From Psychrobacter sanguinis (GTDB lineage: Bacteria; Pseudomonadota; Gammaproteobacteria; Pseudomonadales; Moraxellaceae), in assembly GCF_020736705.1 (NCBI RefSeq), contig NZ_CP085990.1:558001-622000 (forward strand): DNA of 64,000 nucleotides. Reading direction: 5' to 3'. The notes under the pieces were generated by a model. That model did no database searches and was not told the DNA's origin. It was given only the letters and a program-made list of their open reading frames with translations. Shown one piece after another: positions 26,052 through 37,932 of the stretch (its first letter is position 1; each line of letters opens with the position of its first letter). Position numbers and translations under genes: made by a program.

Positions 26052-27716
26052 TTATTCTTCTATTTTCTTATTGATGTGTTGCAATAAGGCTTCGGTAGAA
26101 CTATCAAAGTCAGTATCCGTATCCTCAACTTGGGTCGAGGACGATTTTTGTAAGTGGATATGCGCAAATACCTCATTGGCCACTTGTTTGCCCATCTCTA
26201 CACCCCACTGGTCAAAAGGGTTGATGTCCCAGATACTGGCCATGACAAACACTTTGTGCTCATATAGAGCAATAAGAGCACCAAAACTTCTTGGGGTCAA
26301 CTCATCTAATAAAATAGTGGTAGAGGGCTGATTGCCACGATAGCGTTTAAATTTGTCCAAGTCAGATGCAGCCTGATCAGGTTTTGGCGCTAAGGCATCG
26401 TTACCGAAAGCCAAAACACGACTTTGGGCCAAACAGTTGGCTAAGGATAACGCATGCTGATGCTTTAACTCGCCCGCTTCAGATTCTTGGTAGTAATTAA
26501 CACAGGCGATAAAGTCGCAAGAGACTTTTTGAGTGCCTTGATGCAGTAGCTGATAAAACGCATGTTGGGCATTAGAGCCGATTTCACCCCATAGAATAGG
26601 ACAAGTCGCATAGTTCACTGGCTGACCGTCATGGGTTACAGATTTACCATTACTTTCCATCTCTAACTGCGTCAGATAACTGGGAAAGTATTTTAGACGG
26701 CCATCATAAGGCAGTACTGTGTGCGCATTAATCTCTAAAAAGGTACTGTTCCAAACCCCGATTAAACCCAAGAGTATCGGTAAGTTTTGTTCAAAGTCTG
26801 CTTGGGCAAAATGCTGATCCATGGCATATGCCCCTTGCAGCATTTCATTAAATTGCTTAGTACCAATGCGTATCGCCACTGCCAAACCAATGGCTGACCA
26901 CATTGAGAAACGGCCCCCTACCCAGTCCCAAAGCTTCAGCTGATGTTCCTCAGGAATACCCCACGCACTGACCCGTTCAGGATTGGCAGAAATACCAATA
27001 AAGTGACGGCGCAATAAAGTGGCTTGACTAGCACCAGTTGAGAACAACCATGCCCTGGCAGTTTGTGCATTGGATAACGTATCTACGGTACCAAAAGACT
27101 TAGACGATATAATAAATAAAGTGGTTTCTGGATTAAGCCGTTCCAGTAAACTGCCCAATTGAGTGCCATCCATATTGGACACAAAATGCACTTTAATAGT
27201 ACTGTCTGCCCATTCATCAAGCGCCGTATTGGTCATTACTGGGCCTAAATCCGACCCACCGACTCCAATATTAACCACGTCAGTAATGGCTTTGCCAGAG
27301 TAACCTCGCCAGATACCATTTCTGATTCTGTCCACCATTACCGCCGCTTTTTCTAAGCTGTCATGAACTTCTGCCACCACATCCACACCTTCGTGCGATA
27401 ACTGTGCCGTCTTCGGCAAACGTAGGGCAGTATGTAGCGCTGCTCTATCCTCACTGCTATTGACCTTGTCACCTTGATAAAGTTGTGCAATTTTCTGCTT
27501 TAAATCGCAAGCATTTGCCAGCTCTATCAATGCTTTTTTAACATTCTGGTCAAGACACTGCTTAGAGTAATCAAAATAAATACCTTCGACAGTGACGCTA
27601 AATTTTCTTGCTCTATCTGATTGGTCAGCAAACAGTTGGGTTAACGACCAAGGGTGTTGCGCCAGCTGCTGTAGTTTCTGCCACTGTGGCAACTGACTTG
27701 GCAAAGTAGGTTTCAT
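26052..27716 (-). CDS. pgi: Glucose-6-phosphate isomerase
   Basis: 554 residues from ATG at 27716; a TTG five codons upstream is possible. It interconverts glucose-6-P and fructose-6-P. Family signatures: VNIGVGGSDLGPVM near residue 145, FVSNMDGTQL, ISSKSFGTVDT, the first PROSITE-type block GGRFSMWSAIGL, catalytic E in MESNGKSV, H in SNAQHAFYQLLHQG, and the C-terminal FDQWGVEMGKQVANE with the catalytic lysine. The tail after about residue 535 is acidic and variable. It lies 80 bp before the pseudoenzyme gene and about 100 bp after galU, all on one strand. The upstream gap contains a duplicated 24-bp sequence. Confidence 0.95.
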   Translation of the reverse strand: MKPTLPSQLPQWQKLQQLAQHPWSLTQLFADQSDRARKFSVTVEGIYFDYSKQCLDQNVKKALIELANACDLKQKIAQLYQGDKVNSSEDRAALHTALRLPKTAQLSHEGVDVVAEVHDSLEKAAVMVDRIRNGIWRGYSGKAITDVVNIGVGGSDLGPVMTNTALDEWADSTIKVHFVSNMDGTQLGSLLERLNPETTLFIISSKSFGTVDTLSNAQTARAWLFSTGASQATLLRRHFIGISANPERVSAWGIPEEHQLKLWDWVGGRFSMWSAIGLAVAIRIGTKQFNEMLQGAYAMDQHFAQADFEQNLPILLGLIGVWNSTFLEINAHTVLPYDGRLKYFPSYLTQLEMESNGKSVTHDGQPVNYATCPILWGEIGSNAQHAFYQLLHQGTQKVSCDFIACVNYYQESEAGELKHQHALSLANCLAQSRVLAFGNDALAPKPDQAASDLDKFKRYRGNQPSTTILLDELTPRSFGALIALYEHKVFVMASIWDINPFDQWGVEMGKQVANEVFAHIHLQKSSSTQVEDTDTDFDSSTEALLQHINKKIEE

Positions 27717-27745
27717 AGTAAAGCTGCTCAATATAGAAGTTCAAT

Positions 27746-27793
27746 GTATAGGGATAATATAAGTACTAAGTATAGGGACAATATAAGTACTAA
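27746..27793. repeat. 24-bp tandem duplication upstream of pgi
   Basis: GTATAGGGATAATATAAGTA+CTAA at 27746-27769 is repeated at 27770-27793 with a single mismatch. It occupies half of the galU-pgi spacer and lies in the 5' leader of pgi. Confidence 0.88.
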
Positions 27794-27830
27794 ATAGCTG
27801 CTCGCTACAAAATGCTTAAATTTGCACAAA

Positions 27831-28703
27831 CTAAGCCTGTAGCTGTTTTTGGGCAAAATAGATAAAGGCCTGCATATAACTAGTCATATCACCCGCATCA
27901 AAGCTATCACCAAGCATGGTGGTCACATCGACCCCTTGGGTACTAATCAGCGCATCAATAGCATCTGTCAATTGAATTTCACCGCCTACTGAAGGCTTAG
28001 TCTCTGCCAGATAGTCAAATATAGTCGGTGTAAATACGTAACGTCCTACCACCGCTAAATTAGAAGGGGCCTGTTCTAGATCAGGCTTTTCTACAAAACC
28101 GGCCACCGCAAAGTTGGCATTTTTATCATCAGTTAATTGTGCCAATTGCTGAGCATCTTCTAATTTAGCAATACCATATTTATGCACATCTTCATCGGCC
28201 ACAGCACTCACCAATATTTGTGAGTGTTGAGATTGAGCAAAAGCACGCATCATATAAGACAGATTGTCTGTACTCATATCTGTGGTATAAGGGTTTAACA
28301 CCACATCGGGTAGCAATACCGCAAAAGGATTATCGCCGACAATAGGACGTGCTTTTAGTACCGCATGACCAAGACCCAATGGTTTGCCTTGACGAATCAT
28401 AGACACTGATACATCTTCTGGTAGCCAGTTTAAGCTATCTGCCAACTCATCTTTGCCTTTAGCACGAAGTTGATTATCTAGCTCTGCGTTTACATCGAAG
28501 TAGTTTTCAATGGCGCTTTTCTGAGCATGACCGACCAACACAATATGTTTAATACCGGCGGCTATCGCTTCTTCAATAACGTAGTGAATCGCTGGACGAT
28601 TACCCAGTGGTAATAGCTCTTTAGGTACAGATTTTGATAAAGGTAACATACGAGTACCGAAACCGGCGACAGGGATAACGGCATGAGTAACTTGAGAGGT
28701 CAT
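27831..28703 (-). CDS. galU: UTP-glucose-1-phosphate uridylyltransferase
   Basis: 290 residues from ATG at 28703; another ATG two codons upstream is too close to the GGA ribosome-binding site. It makes UDP-glucose from UTP and glucose-1-P. The nucleotide-binding start AVIPVAGFGTRMLPLSKSVPKELLP is diagnostic, followed by KSAIENYFD, GLGHAVL, LLPDVVL and FVEKP. Family length is about 290-300. It is the first of galU, pgi and the pseudoenzyme gene on the minus strand, with gaps of 114 and 80 bp. Its product is the substrate of the Ugd encoded at 21.4 kb and a precursor for capsule or lipopolysaccharide. Confidence 0.95.
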   Translation of the reverse strand: MTSQVTHAVIPVAGFGTRMLPLSKSVPKELLPLGNRPAIHYVIEEAIAAGIKHIVLVGHAQKSAIENYFDVNAELDNQLRAKGKDELADSLNWLPEDVSVSMIRQGKPLGLGHAVLKARPIVGDNPFAVLLPDVVLNPYTTDMSTDNLSYMMRAFAQSQHSQILVSAVADEDVHKYGIAKLEDAQQLAQLTDDKNANFAVAGFVEKPDLEQAPSNLAVVGRYVFTPTIFDYLAETKPSVGGEIQLTDAIDALISTQGVDVTTMLGDSFDAGDMTSYMQAFIYFAQKQLQA

Positions 28704-28916
28704 AAGCATCCAATTTTAATTGTTGTAAGGTGTTTAATGATTATAGAGAATCTAATAGCTGTGAGCTAAGTAAATATGGGTTAACAATACTAATCTTTAT
28801 ACTGAGCACAAATGGTATTTAACCCAAAACTATGTCTCTATTGTAGCAAACTTCAGTATCCATTCCACAGCTGTTAGCGTGCCTTATAAACAAAATCTAA
28901 CACAGAACATTTAACC

Positions 28917-28950
28917 AAAAAAAAAGCATCCTGAAGGATGCTCTTTTTTT
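28917..28950 (-). terminator. Terminator of the sucCD transcript
   Basis: AGCATCCT-GA-AGGATGCT (28925-28942) with a nine-base A-run on its left gives, on the minus strand, a stem followed by a long U-run 52 bp after the sucD stop. A T-run also follows on the right. Confidence 0.92.
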
Positions 28951-29001
28951 ATAACTAAACGTTTTTCAAACAGAGATTAAGCTGCCTGAAGGGTAAAAAA
29001 A

Positions 29002-29877
29002 TTACCAACCAGTAACTTCTTTAACGGTCTCACCAATCTTAGATGGGTCACGAGTATACGCGATGCCCGCTTCTTCGAATGCTTTGAATTTTTCTTCAGC
29101 AGTACCTTTACCACCAGAGATAATCGCACCAGCATGGCCCATACGTTTACCTTTAGGAGCTGTTACACCAGCGATATAACCGATAACTGGTTTAGTTACA
29201 TGCTCTTTGATGTAAGCTGCTGCTTCTTCTTCAGCAGTACCACCGATTTCACCGATTAGTACGATAGCTTCAGTTTGAGGATCTTCTTGGAACATTTTCA
29301 AACAATCGATTTGGTTCATACCTGGAATTGGGTCACCGCCAATACCGATACAAGTAGACTGACCAAAGCCAAGCTTAGTGGTTTGAGCCACTGCTTCATA
29401 AGTCAACGTACCTGAACGTGAGATGATACCCACTTTACCTGGTAAGTGGATGTGGCCTGGCATGATACCGATTTTGCACTGACCTGGAGTGATAACGCCT
29501 GGGCAGTTTGGACCAACCATTTTCACATCACCAGCTTCTTCGATGTAGCGTTTTGCTTTAAGCATGTCTAGTGTTGGTACACCTTCAGTGATCACAACGA
29601 TTAGCTTAACGCCTGCGTCTACCGCTTCGATGATTGAATCTAATACGAAAGGAGCTGGAACATAGATAACTGACGCATCAGCGTTAGTCGCTTCCATAGC
29701 TTCTGCCATAGTGTTGAACACAGGTAGACCTAGGTGAGTTTGACCACCTTTACCTGGAGTTACACCACCAACTACTTTAGTACCGTATTCAATCGCTTGT
29801 TCTGAATGGAAAGTACCGTTTTTACCAGTAAAACCTTGCACCAATACTTTGGTGTCTTTATCAATTAATACACTCAT
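29002..29877 (-). CDS. sucD: Succinate-CoA ligase, alpha subunit
   Basis: 291 residues. With SucC it converts succinyl-CoA to succinate while making ATP or GTP. The CoA-binding fold is at the N-terminus ([18 protein letters not shown]), with [10 protein letters not shown] in the middle and the phosphohistidine H248 in KRMGHAGAI. Length equals E. coli SucD. ATG at 29877 has TAGGAGTAA upstream. It follows sucC by 33 bp and closes the sdh-suc block; a terminator follows. Confidence 0.97.
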   Translation of the reverse strand: MSVLIDKDTKVLVQGFTGKNGTFHSEQAIEYGTKVVGGVTPGKGGQTHLGLPVFNTMAEAMEATNADASVIYVPAPFVLDSIIEAVDAGVKLIVVITEGVPTLDMLKAKRYIEEAGDVKMVGPNCPGVITPGQCKIGIMPGHIHLPGKVGIISRSGTLTYEAVAQTTKLGFGQSTCIGIGGDPIPGMNQIDCLKMFQEDPQTEAIVLIGEIGGTAEEEAAAYIKEHVTKPVIGYIAGVTAPKGKRMGHAGAIISGGKGTAEEKFKAFEEAGIAYTRDPSKIGETVKEVTGW

Positions 29878-29910
29878 TATTTACTCCTAATTATGGTCAC
29901 TTATTTGGGG

Positions 29911-31080
29911 TTATGCAGTTTTTACAGCATCAACAATTTTTTGCGCAGCATCAGATAGGCCTTGAGCTGAAATTACTTTCACATCAGACTCATCTAACAG
30001 CTTAGCACCTAATTCAGCATTGTTACCTTCTAAGCGAACCACGACAGGTACAGTTACATTCACTTCTTTAACCGCTGCAATGATGGCTTCAGCAATCATG
30101 TCACAACGTACGATACCACCGAAGATATTGATTAGAACGCCTTTTACGCTTTCATCTTCTAGGATGATTTTGAATGCTTCTACAACGCGCTCTTTAGTTG
30201 CACCACCACCAACGTCTAGGAAGTTAGCTGGCTTACCGCCATATAGTTTAATGATGTCCATCGTTGCCATAGCAAGACCGGCACCGTTAACCATACAACC
30301 AATGTTACCTTCTAAAGCAACGTAGTTTAGGTCAAATTCAGCCGCTTTAAGCTCACGCTCATTTTCTTGTGATGGGTCATGTAACTCAGCAATTTTTGGC
30401 TGACGGAATAAAGCGTTTGAATCCACACCGATTTTGCCATCCACACATGCCAATTCGCCATTTTCACGAACCGCTAGTGGGTTGATTTCAATCATGTCAA
30501 AATCGTTTTCGATGAATGCTTTATAAGCACCTGTCATTAATTTAACAAACTGATTGATTTGCTTGCCTTCAAGACCGAGTTTGAAGCCTACTTCACGTGC
30601 TTGGAAAGGCAATAAACCAACTAAAGGATCAACCGTGATGCTAAAGATTTTTTCTGGTGTTTCTTCGGCAACTTTTTCAATCTCAACACCACCTTCAGTT
30701 GATGCCATGAAAGTTACGCGACGAGTAGCACGGTCAACAACAGCACCTAGGTACAACTCAGTTTGTACTGGATACATGTCTTCTGCAACTAGTACGAAGT
30801 TTACTGGCTGACCTTCAGCGTCAGTTTGGTAAGTAACTAGGTTAGTACCGATTAGCGACTCTGCGATTTCTTTAGCTTCTTCACGAGTTTTAGCAAGCTT
30901 AACGCCACCTGCTTTACCACGGCCACCAGCGTGAACCTGTGCTTTGATTACCGCAACATCCGTTGGGGTTTTGTCAAAAGCTTCAGCAGCTTCTTCACCA
31001 TTGTAAGCAATGATCCCTTTTTGAATAGGTAGACCATAGCTTTCTAGCAATAGTTTTGCTTGATACTCATGTAAATTCAT
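29911..31080 (-). CDS. sucC: Succinate-CoA ligase, beta subunit
   Basis: 389 residues, the same length as typical SucC. It has an ATP-grasp nucleotide-binding domain ([18 protein letters not shown] at about residues 46-63) and a C-terminal flavodoxin-like domain with [15 protein letters not shown] and [11 protein letters not shown], the latter near the subunit interface. It forms the alpha-beta unit with SucD. ATG at 31080 has AAGGATAAC upstream. The 192-bp spacer separating it from lpd is unusually structured, with 12-bp inverted arms. Confidence 0.97.
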   Translation of the reverse strand: MNLHEYQAKLLLESYGLPIQKGIIAYNGEEAAEAFDKTPTDVAVIKAQVHAGGRGKAGGVKLAKTREEAKEIAESLIGTNLVTYQTDAEGQPVNFVLVAEDMYPVQTELYLGAVVDRATRRVTFMASTEGGVEIEKVAEETPEKIFSITVDPLVGLLPFQAREVGFKLGLEGKQINQFVKLMTGAYKAFIENDFDMIEINPLAVRENGELACVDGKIGVDSNALFRQPKIAELHDPSQENERELKAAEFDLNYVALEGNIGCMVNGAGLAMATMDIIKLYGGKPANFLDVGGGATKERVVEAFKIILEDESVKGVLINIFGGIVRCDMIAEAIIAAVKEVNVTVPVVVRLEGNNAELGAKLLDESDVKVISAQGLSDAAQKIVDAVKTA

Positions 31081-31115
31081 AAAGTTATCCTTTAATTTTT
31101 TATTTAACAGGTAAA

Positions 31116-31206
31116 GCTGACACTAAATGATTTAAGATCATGAATCATTTAAAGACTAAAAAACCTATCTCTTAATGATGACTGTCTTAATCTGTTTAGT
31201 GTCAGC
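31116..31206. repeat. Nested inverted repeat in the lpd-sucC spacer
   Basis: Outer arms GCTGACACTAAA (31116-31127) and TTTAGTGTCAGC (31195-31206) match perfectly over 12 bp. Inside, AAATGATT (31125-31132) pairs with AATCATTT (31143-31150). There is no U-run, so it is not a simple terminator; it is 36 bp upstream of sucC on the transcribed strand. Confidence 0.8.
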
Positions 31207-31272
31207 AACTTAATTAGTAACAGACTTTTATATCAATACTGATTAGCACTTTACTAAGTCTATAACTTTTTC

Positions 31273-32745
<1,473 letters not shown>

Positions 32746-32883
32746 TTAATTCAAAAAGTTTAAAAGCTCTTTTACTTATAGTTTGTGCTTGTAGCTTTTG
32801 CTTGTTTTAGTTAGTTGCTGACTTTCAAAATTTAATCGGTTTCTTTAATTGCAATTTCTTAAATTTCAATCTATTCAATAATC

Positions 32884-32990
32884 GACAGTCTTAGCACTTA
32901 TGAAAGGAAGGCCTAAGACTGTCTATCAAATAACTTAAAAATTAATCGCTCTAACTAAAAAGCTTGTACCAGATTCTCTCCGATACAAGC
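32884..32990. repeat. Two inverted repeats in the sucB-lpd spacer
   Basis: GACAGTCTTAG (32884-32894) pairs perfectly with CTAAGACTGTC (32913-32923). A second stem, GCTTGTA (32962-32968) with TACAAGC (32984-32990), lies just after the sucB stop. Neither is followed by a U-run on the minus strand. Confidence 0.75.
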
Positions 32991-32999
32991 CTATTGACC

Positions 33000-34244
33000 T
33001 TATAGGTCTAATAGTAGCATTGCTGGGTCTTCTACTAGTTCTTTAATAGTTACTAAGAACTGAACCGCATCTTTACCATCAATCATACGGTGATCGTATG
33101 ACAACGCTAGATACATCATAGGTAGAATTTCAACTTGACCATTTACTGCCATTGGACGATCGTTGATAGCATGCATACCAAGGATAGCTGTTTGTGGTGG
33201 GTTCAAGATTGGTGTTGACATTAATGAACCGAATACACCACCGTTAGTGATAGTGAAAGTACCACCAGTCATTTCTTGTAGAGAAAGCTTACCATCACGT
33301 GCTTTACCTGCGAATTCACGGATGCCACCTTCGATGTCAGCCATGCTCATACGGTCAGTATCACGTAATACAGGCACCACTAGACCACGGTCTGAAGATA
33401 CTGCAACACCGATGTCATAGTAACCATGATAAACAATATCATCACCGTCGATTGAAGCGTTAACGGCTGGAAAGCGTTTTAGAGCTTCAGTCGCCGCTTT
33501 AACAAACATAGACATAAAGCCTAGACGAGTACCATGACGTTTTTCGAACTGATCTTTGTACTTAGCACGAAGGTCCATTAATGGCTTCATGTTAACTTCG
33601 TTAAAGGTCGTTAACATTGCTGTTTCTTGTGAAGCGGCTAACAGACGGTTGGCCACAGTTTTACGTAAACGAGTCATTGGTACACGTTTTTCAGTACGTT
33701 CGCCTACTGACTCAGCTACTGGACGGCCACTGTCAGACTTGATAGAGCTGTCTGCTTTAAGCGTTGGGTTAGCCATGTCTTGTTTGGTAACACGACCACC
33801 ACGGCCTGAACCTTCAACGTTTTTAGGATCAACACCAGACTCTTTTGCTGCTTTACGAACTGCAGGGCTTTGGTCTTTATGATCTTTTTCGTTAACTTCG
33901 CCTTGTTGTGGTTTGCCACCTTGGGCTGATTGCTCTTCTTTAGAAGTGCTTTCTGTTTCTTCTTCTTTAGCTTCATCTGCTGAGTCACTACCACCGGCAT
34001 TGCCAGTTGCACCAGCTTCAAATTCAGCGATTAGCTCATCAGAAAGTACAGTGTCATCTACTTGTTTAACAATTTTAGTTAACACACCATCATCTGGCGC
34101 CACAACTTCTAATACTACTTTATCGGTTTCGATTTCAGCTAGAATGTCATCACGGTTTACTTGATCGCCTTCACTTACATGCCACTCAACGATAGTACCG
34201 TCAGCAACTGACTCTGGGAATACGGGCGCTTTGATTTCTGCCAT
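33000..34244 (-). CDS. sucB: Dihydrolipoyllysine-residue succinyltransferase (E2 of 2-oxoglutarate dehydrogenase)
   Basis: 414 residues. Domains in order: lipoyl domain 1-75 with lipoylated K42 in [11 protein letters not shown]; an acidic Glu/Ser-rich linker about 80-125; peripheral subunit-binding domain about 127-157 ([20 protein letters not shown]); second linker; catalytic acyltransferase domain about 185-414 with the active-site block [11 protein letters not shown] near the end. It transfers the succinyl group from SucA to CoA. ATG at 34244 has AGGAGCAG upstream. The linker rich in E, K and S reads differently from neighbouring proteins but is normal for E2. Confidence 0.96.
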   Translation of the reverse strand: MAEIKAPVFPESVADGTIVEWHVSEGDQVNRDDILAEIETDKVVLEVVAPDDGVLTKIVKQVDDTVLSDELIAEFEAGATGNAGGSDSADEAKEEETESTSKEEQSAQGGKPQQGEVNEKDHKDQSPAVRKAAKESGVDPKNVEGSGRGGRVTKQDMANPTLKADSSIKSDSGRPVAESVGERTEKRVPMTRLRKTVANRLLAASQETAMLTTFNEVNMKPLMDLRAKYKDQFEKRHGTRLGFMSMFVKAATEALKRFPAVNASIDGDDIVYHGYYDIGVAVSSDRGLVVPVLRDTDRMSMADIEGGIREFAGKARDGKLSLQEMTGGTFTITNGGVFGSLMSTPILNPPQTAILGMHAINDRPMAVNGQVEILPMMYLALSYDHRMIDGKDAVQFLVTIKELVEDPAMLLLDL

Positions 34245-34325
34245 GGGAACTGCTCCTGTTATAAATATAAAGTTGTTAATGACTTATTTTATTCTGGGTA
34301 ATAAGCGCATTATTTTTATGATTTG

Positions 34326-34473
34326 CAATAAACAACTCGAGGTGAAACCTTATGGTTTTTAACGGTAACTTGTATGTTGTTTATTGTGAAAGTTATCTAT
34401 CGTAAAACTATTATCAATAATAAAAATTTGCACAAACACTGAAGGCCTAAGCAACTTATTAGCCGCTTAGACC
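34326..34473. repeat. Two inverted repeats in the sucA-sucB spacer
   Basis: CAATAAACAAC (34326-34336) matches GTTGTTTATTG (34376-34386) over 11 bp, with an inner AAACC-TTAT-GGTTT stem. A second stem, CTAAGC (34447-34452) with GCTTAG (34465-34470) extended by AGG/CCT, lies directly behind the sucA stop. Confidence 0.75.
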
Positions 34474-34483
34474 TCGTTATGTC

Positions 34484-37363
34484 TTATTTTAACTGATCAA
34501 CGTCTACACCTAGGCCACCAGCAACCAATTCTCTTTGCTGACGAAGGTGGATTGAAGGCAGACCGGTTGCAGGCGCTGCTGAAGCAGGACGGGCAACAGG
34601 ATCAACAATATGTGCTTTGGTAACACGTGGTTGATCGCCTTGTGGTCCAAAGATGCGGAACATATGCGGCGCTAGATAGTACCAAGCTCCTTGGTTTAAT
34701 GGCTCTTCTTGACACCATACAATTTCTTCAAGGTTGGCATATTTCTGTACTTCTTCTACCATTCTTTCTTCAGGCAGTGGGTATAACTGCTCGATACGAA
34801 TGATAGCCACATGGTCTAGACCAAGCTCACGACGTTGCTCAAGTAAATCATAGTAAACCTTACCACCACACATTACGATACGGGTTACTTTGTCGTTATC
34901 CACTTGATCCAATTCTGGTAATACTGTCTCAAACTTACCATTTGCCAATTCTTCTAATTCTGAAGTGGCAAGCTTATGACGTAACAAGCTCTTAGGTGAC
35001 ATCACTACTAATGGCTTACGAATTGGGCGAACTGCTTGACGACGTAAGGCATGGAAAATCTGTGCCGGTGTAGTCGGTGTGATTACTTGCATGTTGTCTT
35101 CAGCACATAGCTGTAAGAAGCGCTCAAGACGAGCAGATGAATGCTCAGGACCTTGACCTTCAAAGCCGTGTGGTAACAACATGGTTAGACCACAAACACG
35201 TTGCCATTTGGTTTCACCACTAGAGATAAACTGGTCAATAACCACTTGTGCGCCGTTTACGAAGTCACCAAATTGTGCTTCCCAAACGATTAACGCATTA
35301 GGCACTGTGGTCGCATAACCATATTCAAAGGCCAATACTGCTTCTTCTGATAGTAAAGAGTTATAAGTAGCAAAACGGGCCTGAGTATCATTTAAGTGCG
35401 CTAATGGCACATACATATCGCCGTTTTCTATGTTATAAATTTCAGAATGACGGTGTGAGAAAGTACCACGGCCCACATCTTCACCAGTAATACGTACTAA
35501 GTAACCTTCATCAACTAAAGTTGCATAAGCCAAAGTCTCAGCAGCACCCCAGTTCAATGGCTCTTCACCGGTTTGCATCGCTAAGCGCTGTTCAACGACT
35601 TTTTGAACTTGTCTTTGTAGCTTGAAGTCTTCTGGCATTTCGGCCATACGACGACCAAACTGTTTTAGCTTCTCAATATCTACGCCTGTATCCCAATCAT
35701 CTTCTAAGTCATGACCTAGGTAAGGGCTCCAGTCAACGTATAGCTCTTTGTTTGGCTCACGTACCAATGAGTTAACAACATACTCACCTTTGTCTAACGC
35801 TTCACGGTATTCATCTTCAAGCGTTTTGTCTTCGCCTTCTGAAATCACACCTTCTGCCAATAGTCTTTCTGCATATTGAGTGCGGGTAGTCGGTAATTTC
35901 TTAATGATCGCATACATTAATGGCTGAGTCGCTGATGGCTCATCCGCTTCGTTATGACCATTACGACGGTAGCAGAATAGGTCAATAACGATGTCTTTAT
36001 GGAATTCATGACGATAATCTAACGCCATTTGAGCGGCAAATACTACAGCTTCAGGATCATCACCGTTCACGTGTAAGATTGGTGCATGCACCATTTTAGC
36101 GATATCAGTACAGTACTCAGTAGAACGTGCATCTTCTTGACGGCTAGTGGTGAAGCCCACTTGGTTATTGATAACAATATGAACCGTACCACCTGTAGTA
36201 TAAGCACGGGTCTGTGACATCTGGAACGTTTCTTGTACCACGCCCTGAGCGGCAATCGCTGCATCACCATGCACGACCAATGGCAGAACTAAATTACCGT
36301 CTGTATCATTACGACGAACCTGACGTGCACGTACCGAACCTTCAAGTACTGGCGATACAATCTCAAGATGCGATGGGTTGAAAGCTAATGCTAAGTGAGC
36401 TTCACCACCTGGCGTCATCACGTTTGATGAGTAACCATTGTGGTACTTAACGTCACCTGAGCCTTTTTCTGGCATAACTTTACCATCGAACTCATCAAAT
36501 AAGTCCGCTGGGTTTTTACCTAGAATGTTTACCAATAAGTTTAGACGACCACGGTGAGCCATACCGATAACCATTTCTTTGGTACCGTAACCGCCCGCAC
36601 GTTGAATGATTTCATGCACGGCTGGGATAAAGCTTTCACCACCTTCTAGACCAAAACGCTTAACACCAGTGTATTTACGGGCTAAATATTTCTCTAGGCC
36701 TTCAGCTGCAGTTAAACGCTCAAGAATTTCTTTTTTCTTTTCGTTATCGAATTTGATGTGACCTAGGTTGGTTTCCATGTAATTTTCAAACCAGCGTTTT
36801 TCAGTGCTGGTCGTTACATGCATGTACTCTAGGCCGATATGGCGGCAGTAGATACGATCTAAGGTTTCAATAATTTCACGTAAGGTCGCTTCAGGCTTAC
36901 CAATATTGAAATCACTGGTTGGGAATACGGTGTCTAAATCCGCTTCTGATAGACCGTGGTATTCTAAAGTTAAATCTTCAACAGGTGCACGTGGGTTTAA
37001 CTGTAAAGGATCTAACTGTGCACGGCGATGACCACGACGGCGATACGCTGAAATTAGCTTTTGCACACCCATATGTCTTGGGTCAAGGCAGTTAGCATTC
37101 GAGCCGTCCGCAGCAGGAGCAGCTACGACCCCCTTATTGGCGCTCTGATTGCGCGCTAGCAATAGGAACTGGTCTTGGATGACATGGTGTAGCGCATCAT
37201 TACCGGTTTCATATTCTTTAAAATAAGCTTTCCAGTCAGCGTCAACGCTATCTGGATCTTGTAAATATTGCTCGTATAGCGACTCGATATAAGTTGCGTT
37301 GTCGCCTGCAAGCTCTGTGGCATCTGCTGCTTTTAAAGCATCATCATTAGTCATAGTATTCAT
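34484..37363 (-). CDS. sucA: 2-oxoglutarate dehydrogenase E1 component
   Basis: 959 residues, slightly longer than E. coli SucA (933). It decarboxylates 2-oxoglutarate with thiamine diphosphate and transfers the succinyl group to the lipoyl arm of SucB. N-terminal E2-binding stretch (YIESLYEQYLQDPDSVD) is at about 25-42, then RRRGHRRAQLDPL, the substrate block GMAHRGRLNLL, the ThDP motif HGDAAIAAQGV through NNQVGFTTS, and the transketolase-like domain with LLPHGFEGQGPEHSSAR. ATG at 37363 with AAGAAAAGA upstream; an ATG three codons later is also possible. An 863-bp gap separates it from sdhB. Confidence 0.97.
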   Translation of the reverse strand: MNTMTNDDALKAADATELAGDNATYIESLYEQYLQDPDSVDADWKAYFKEYETGNDALHHVIQDQFLLLARNQSANKGVVAAPAADGSNANCLDPRHMGVQKLISAYRRRGHRRAQLDPLQLNPRAPVEDLTLEYHGLSEADLDTVFPTSDFNIGKPEATLREIIETLDRIYCRHIGLEYMHVTTSTEKRWFENYMETNLGHIKFDNEKKKEILERLTAAEGLEKYLARKYTGVKRFGLEGGESFIPAVHEIIQRAGGYGTKEMVIGMAHRGRLNLLVNILGKNPADLFDEFDGKVMPEKGSGDVKYHNGYSSNVMTPGGEAHLALAFNPSHLEIVSPVLEGSVRARQVRRNDTDGNLVLPLVVHGDAAIAAQGVVQETFQMSQTRAYTTGGTVHIVINNQVGFTTSRQEDARSTEYCTDIAKMVHAPILHVNGDDPEAVVFAAQMALDYRHEFHKDIVIDLFCYRRNGHNEADEPSATQPLMYAIIKKLPTTRTQYAERLLAEGVISEGEDKTLEDEYREALDKGEYVVNSLVREPNKELYVDWSPYLGHDLEDDWDTGVDIEKLKQFGRRMAEMPEDFKLQRQVQKVVEQRLAMQTGEEPLNWGAAETLAYATLVDEGYLVRITGEDVGRGTFSHRHSEIYNIENGDMYVPLAHLNDTQARFATYNSLLSEEAVLAFEYGYATTVPNALIVWEAQFGDFVNGAQVVIDQFISSGETKWQRVCGLTMLLPHGFEGQGPEHSSARLERFLQLCAEDNMQVITPTTPAQIFHALRRQAVRPIRKPLVVMSPKSLLRHKLATSELEELANGKFETVLPELDQVDNDKVTRIVMCGGKVYYDLLEQRRELGLDHVAIIRIEQLYPLPEERMVEEVQKYANLEEIVWCQEEPLNQGAWYYLAPHMFRIFGPQGDQPRVTKAHIVDPVARPASAAPATGLPSIHLRQQRELVAGGLGVDVDQLK

Positions 37364-37761
37364 AGTCTTTTCTTATTTACATTAGGGTTTAATTAAAATA
37401 AAACACATTTAGTTCAGGCTGTTGCTTCAGGTAACTTATCTGCTTAATCCAACTAACTCATAGTTTTGAATAGATATCTTTTTAAGCAAAAATCAATAGC
37501 AAGGACTCGTTGCCCCTCTTATTGTTCATGCTCATCAACTTGATATCAGTGACGTAAGTTTAGAAGTATTCTATAACGACCATGGTCCGAGTAGCAGCTA
37601 TGCAACTATTTACAGATTTTAATTGTTATAAATAAAGCTGACTCAAAAAACTAAGCTGAAATAAATATTGGCAACATTCATCATCAATGTTAATCATAAT
37701 AATCGTTGAAAGTATAACCACTGCAAATGAACAATGTATGAATGGCAATTATCAAACCAAT

Positions 37762-37932
37762 TTACTTGGGAAGTTTTTGTGGCGTCTTATTTTTAACACG
37801 CCTTACTTCTACACTGCCCTGCTCTAAAACTGATTTACTTTTTTTTATTTGCTTTATAACCGCTTTGCACTTATCTATAGAGGCGTACAGGTCTATGTAT
37901 CCGTACAAGGACAATATTTGTGCAATGGCCAT
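37762..37932 (-). CDS. Possible small basic protein, 56 residues
   Basis: A short frame begins at ATG 37932 (MAIAQILSLYGYIDLYAS) and ends with a lysine-rich tail (VRRVKNKTPQKLPK). The first half is hydrophobic with a helix-like pattern; the middle has K-Q-I-K-K-S-K-S. A stop codon directly precedes the ATG, and no good ribosome-binding site is visible, which weakens the case. The start codon lies inside one arm of an inverted repeat. It lies between the sdh terminator and sucA on the same strand as both. The opposite-strand frame over the same bases looks less protein-like. I assign no function and consider it doubtful. Confidence 0.3.
   Translation of the reverse strand: MAIAQILSLYGYIDLYASIDKCKAVIKQIKKSKSVLEQGSVEVRRVKNKTPQKLPK

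Noticed and set aside
25789..26331. 180-residue frame opposite the pseudoenzyme and pgi genes
   Set aside because: It spans the ends of two well-supported genes on the other strand and lacks a start signal or recognisable domain.
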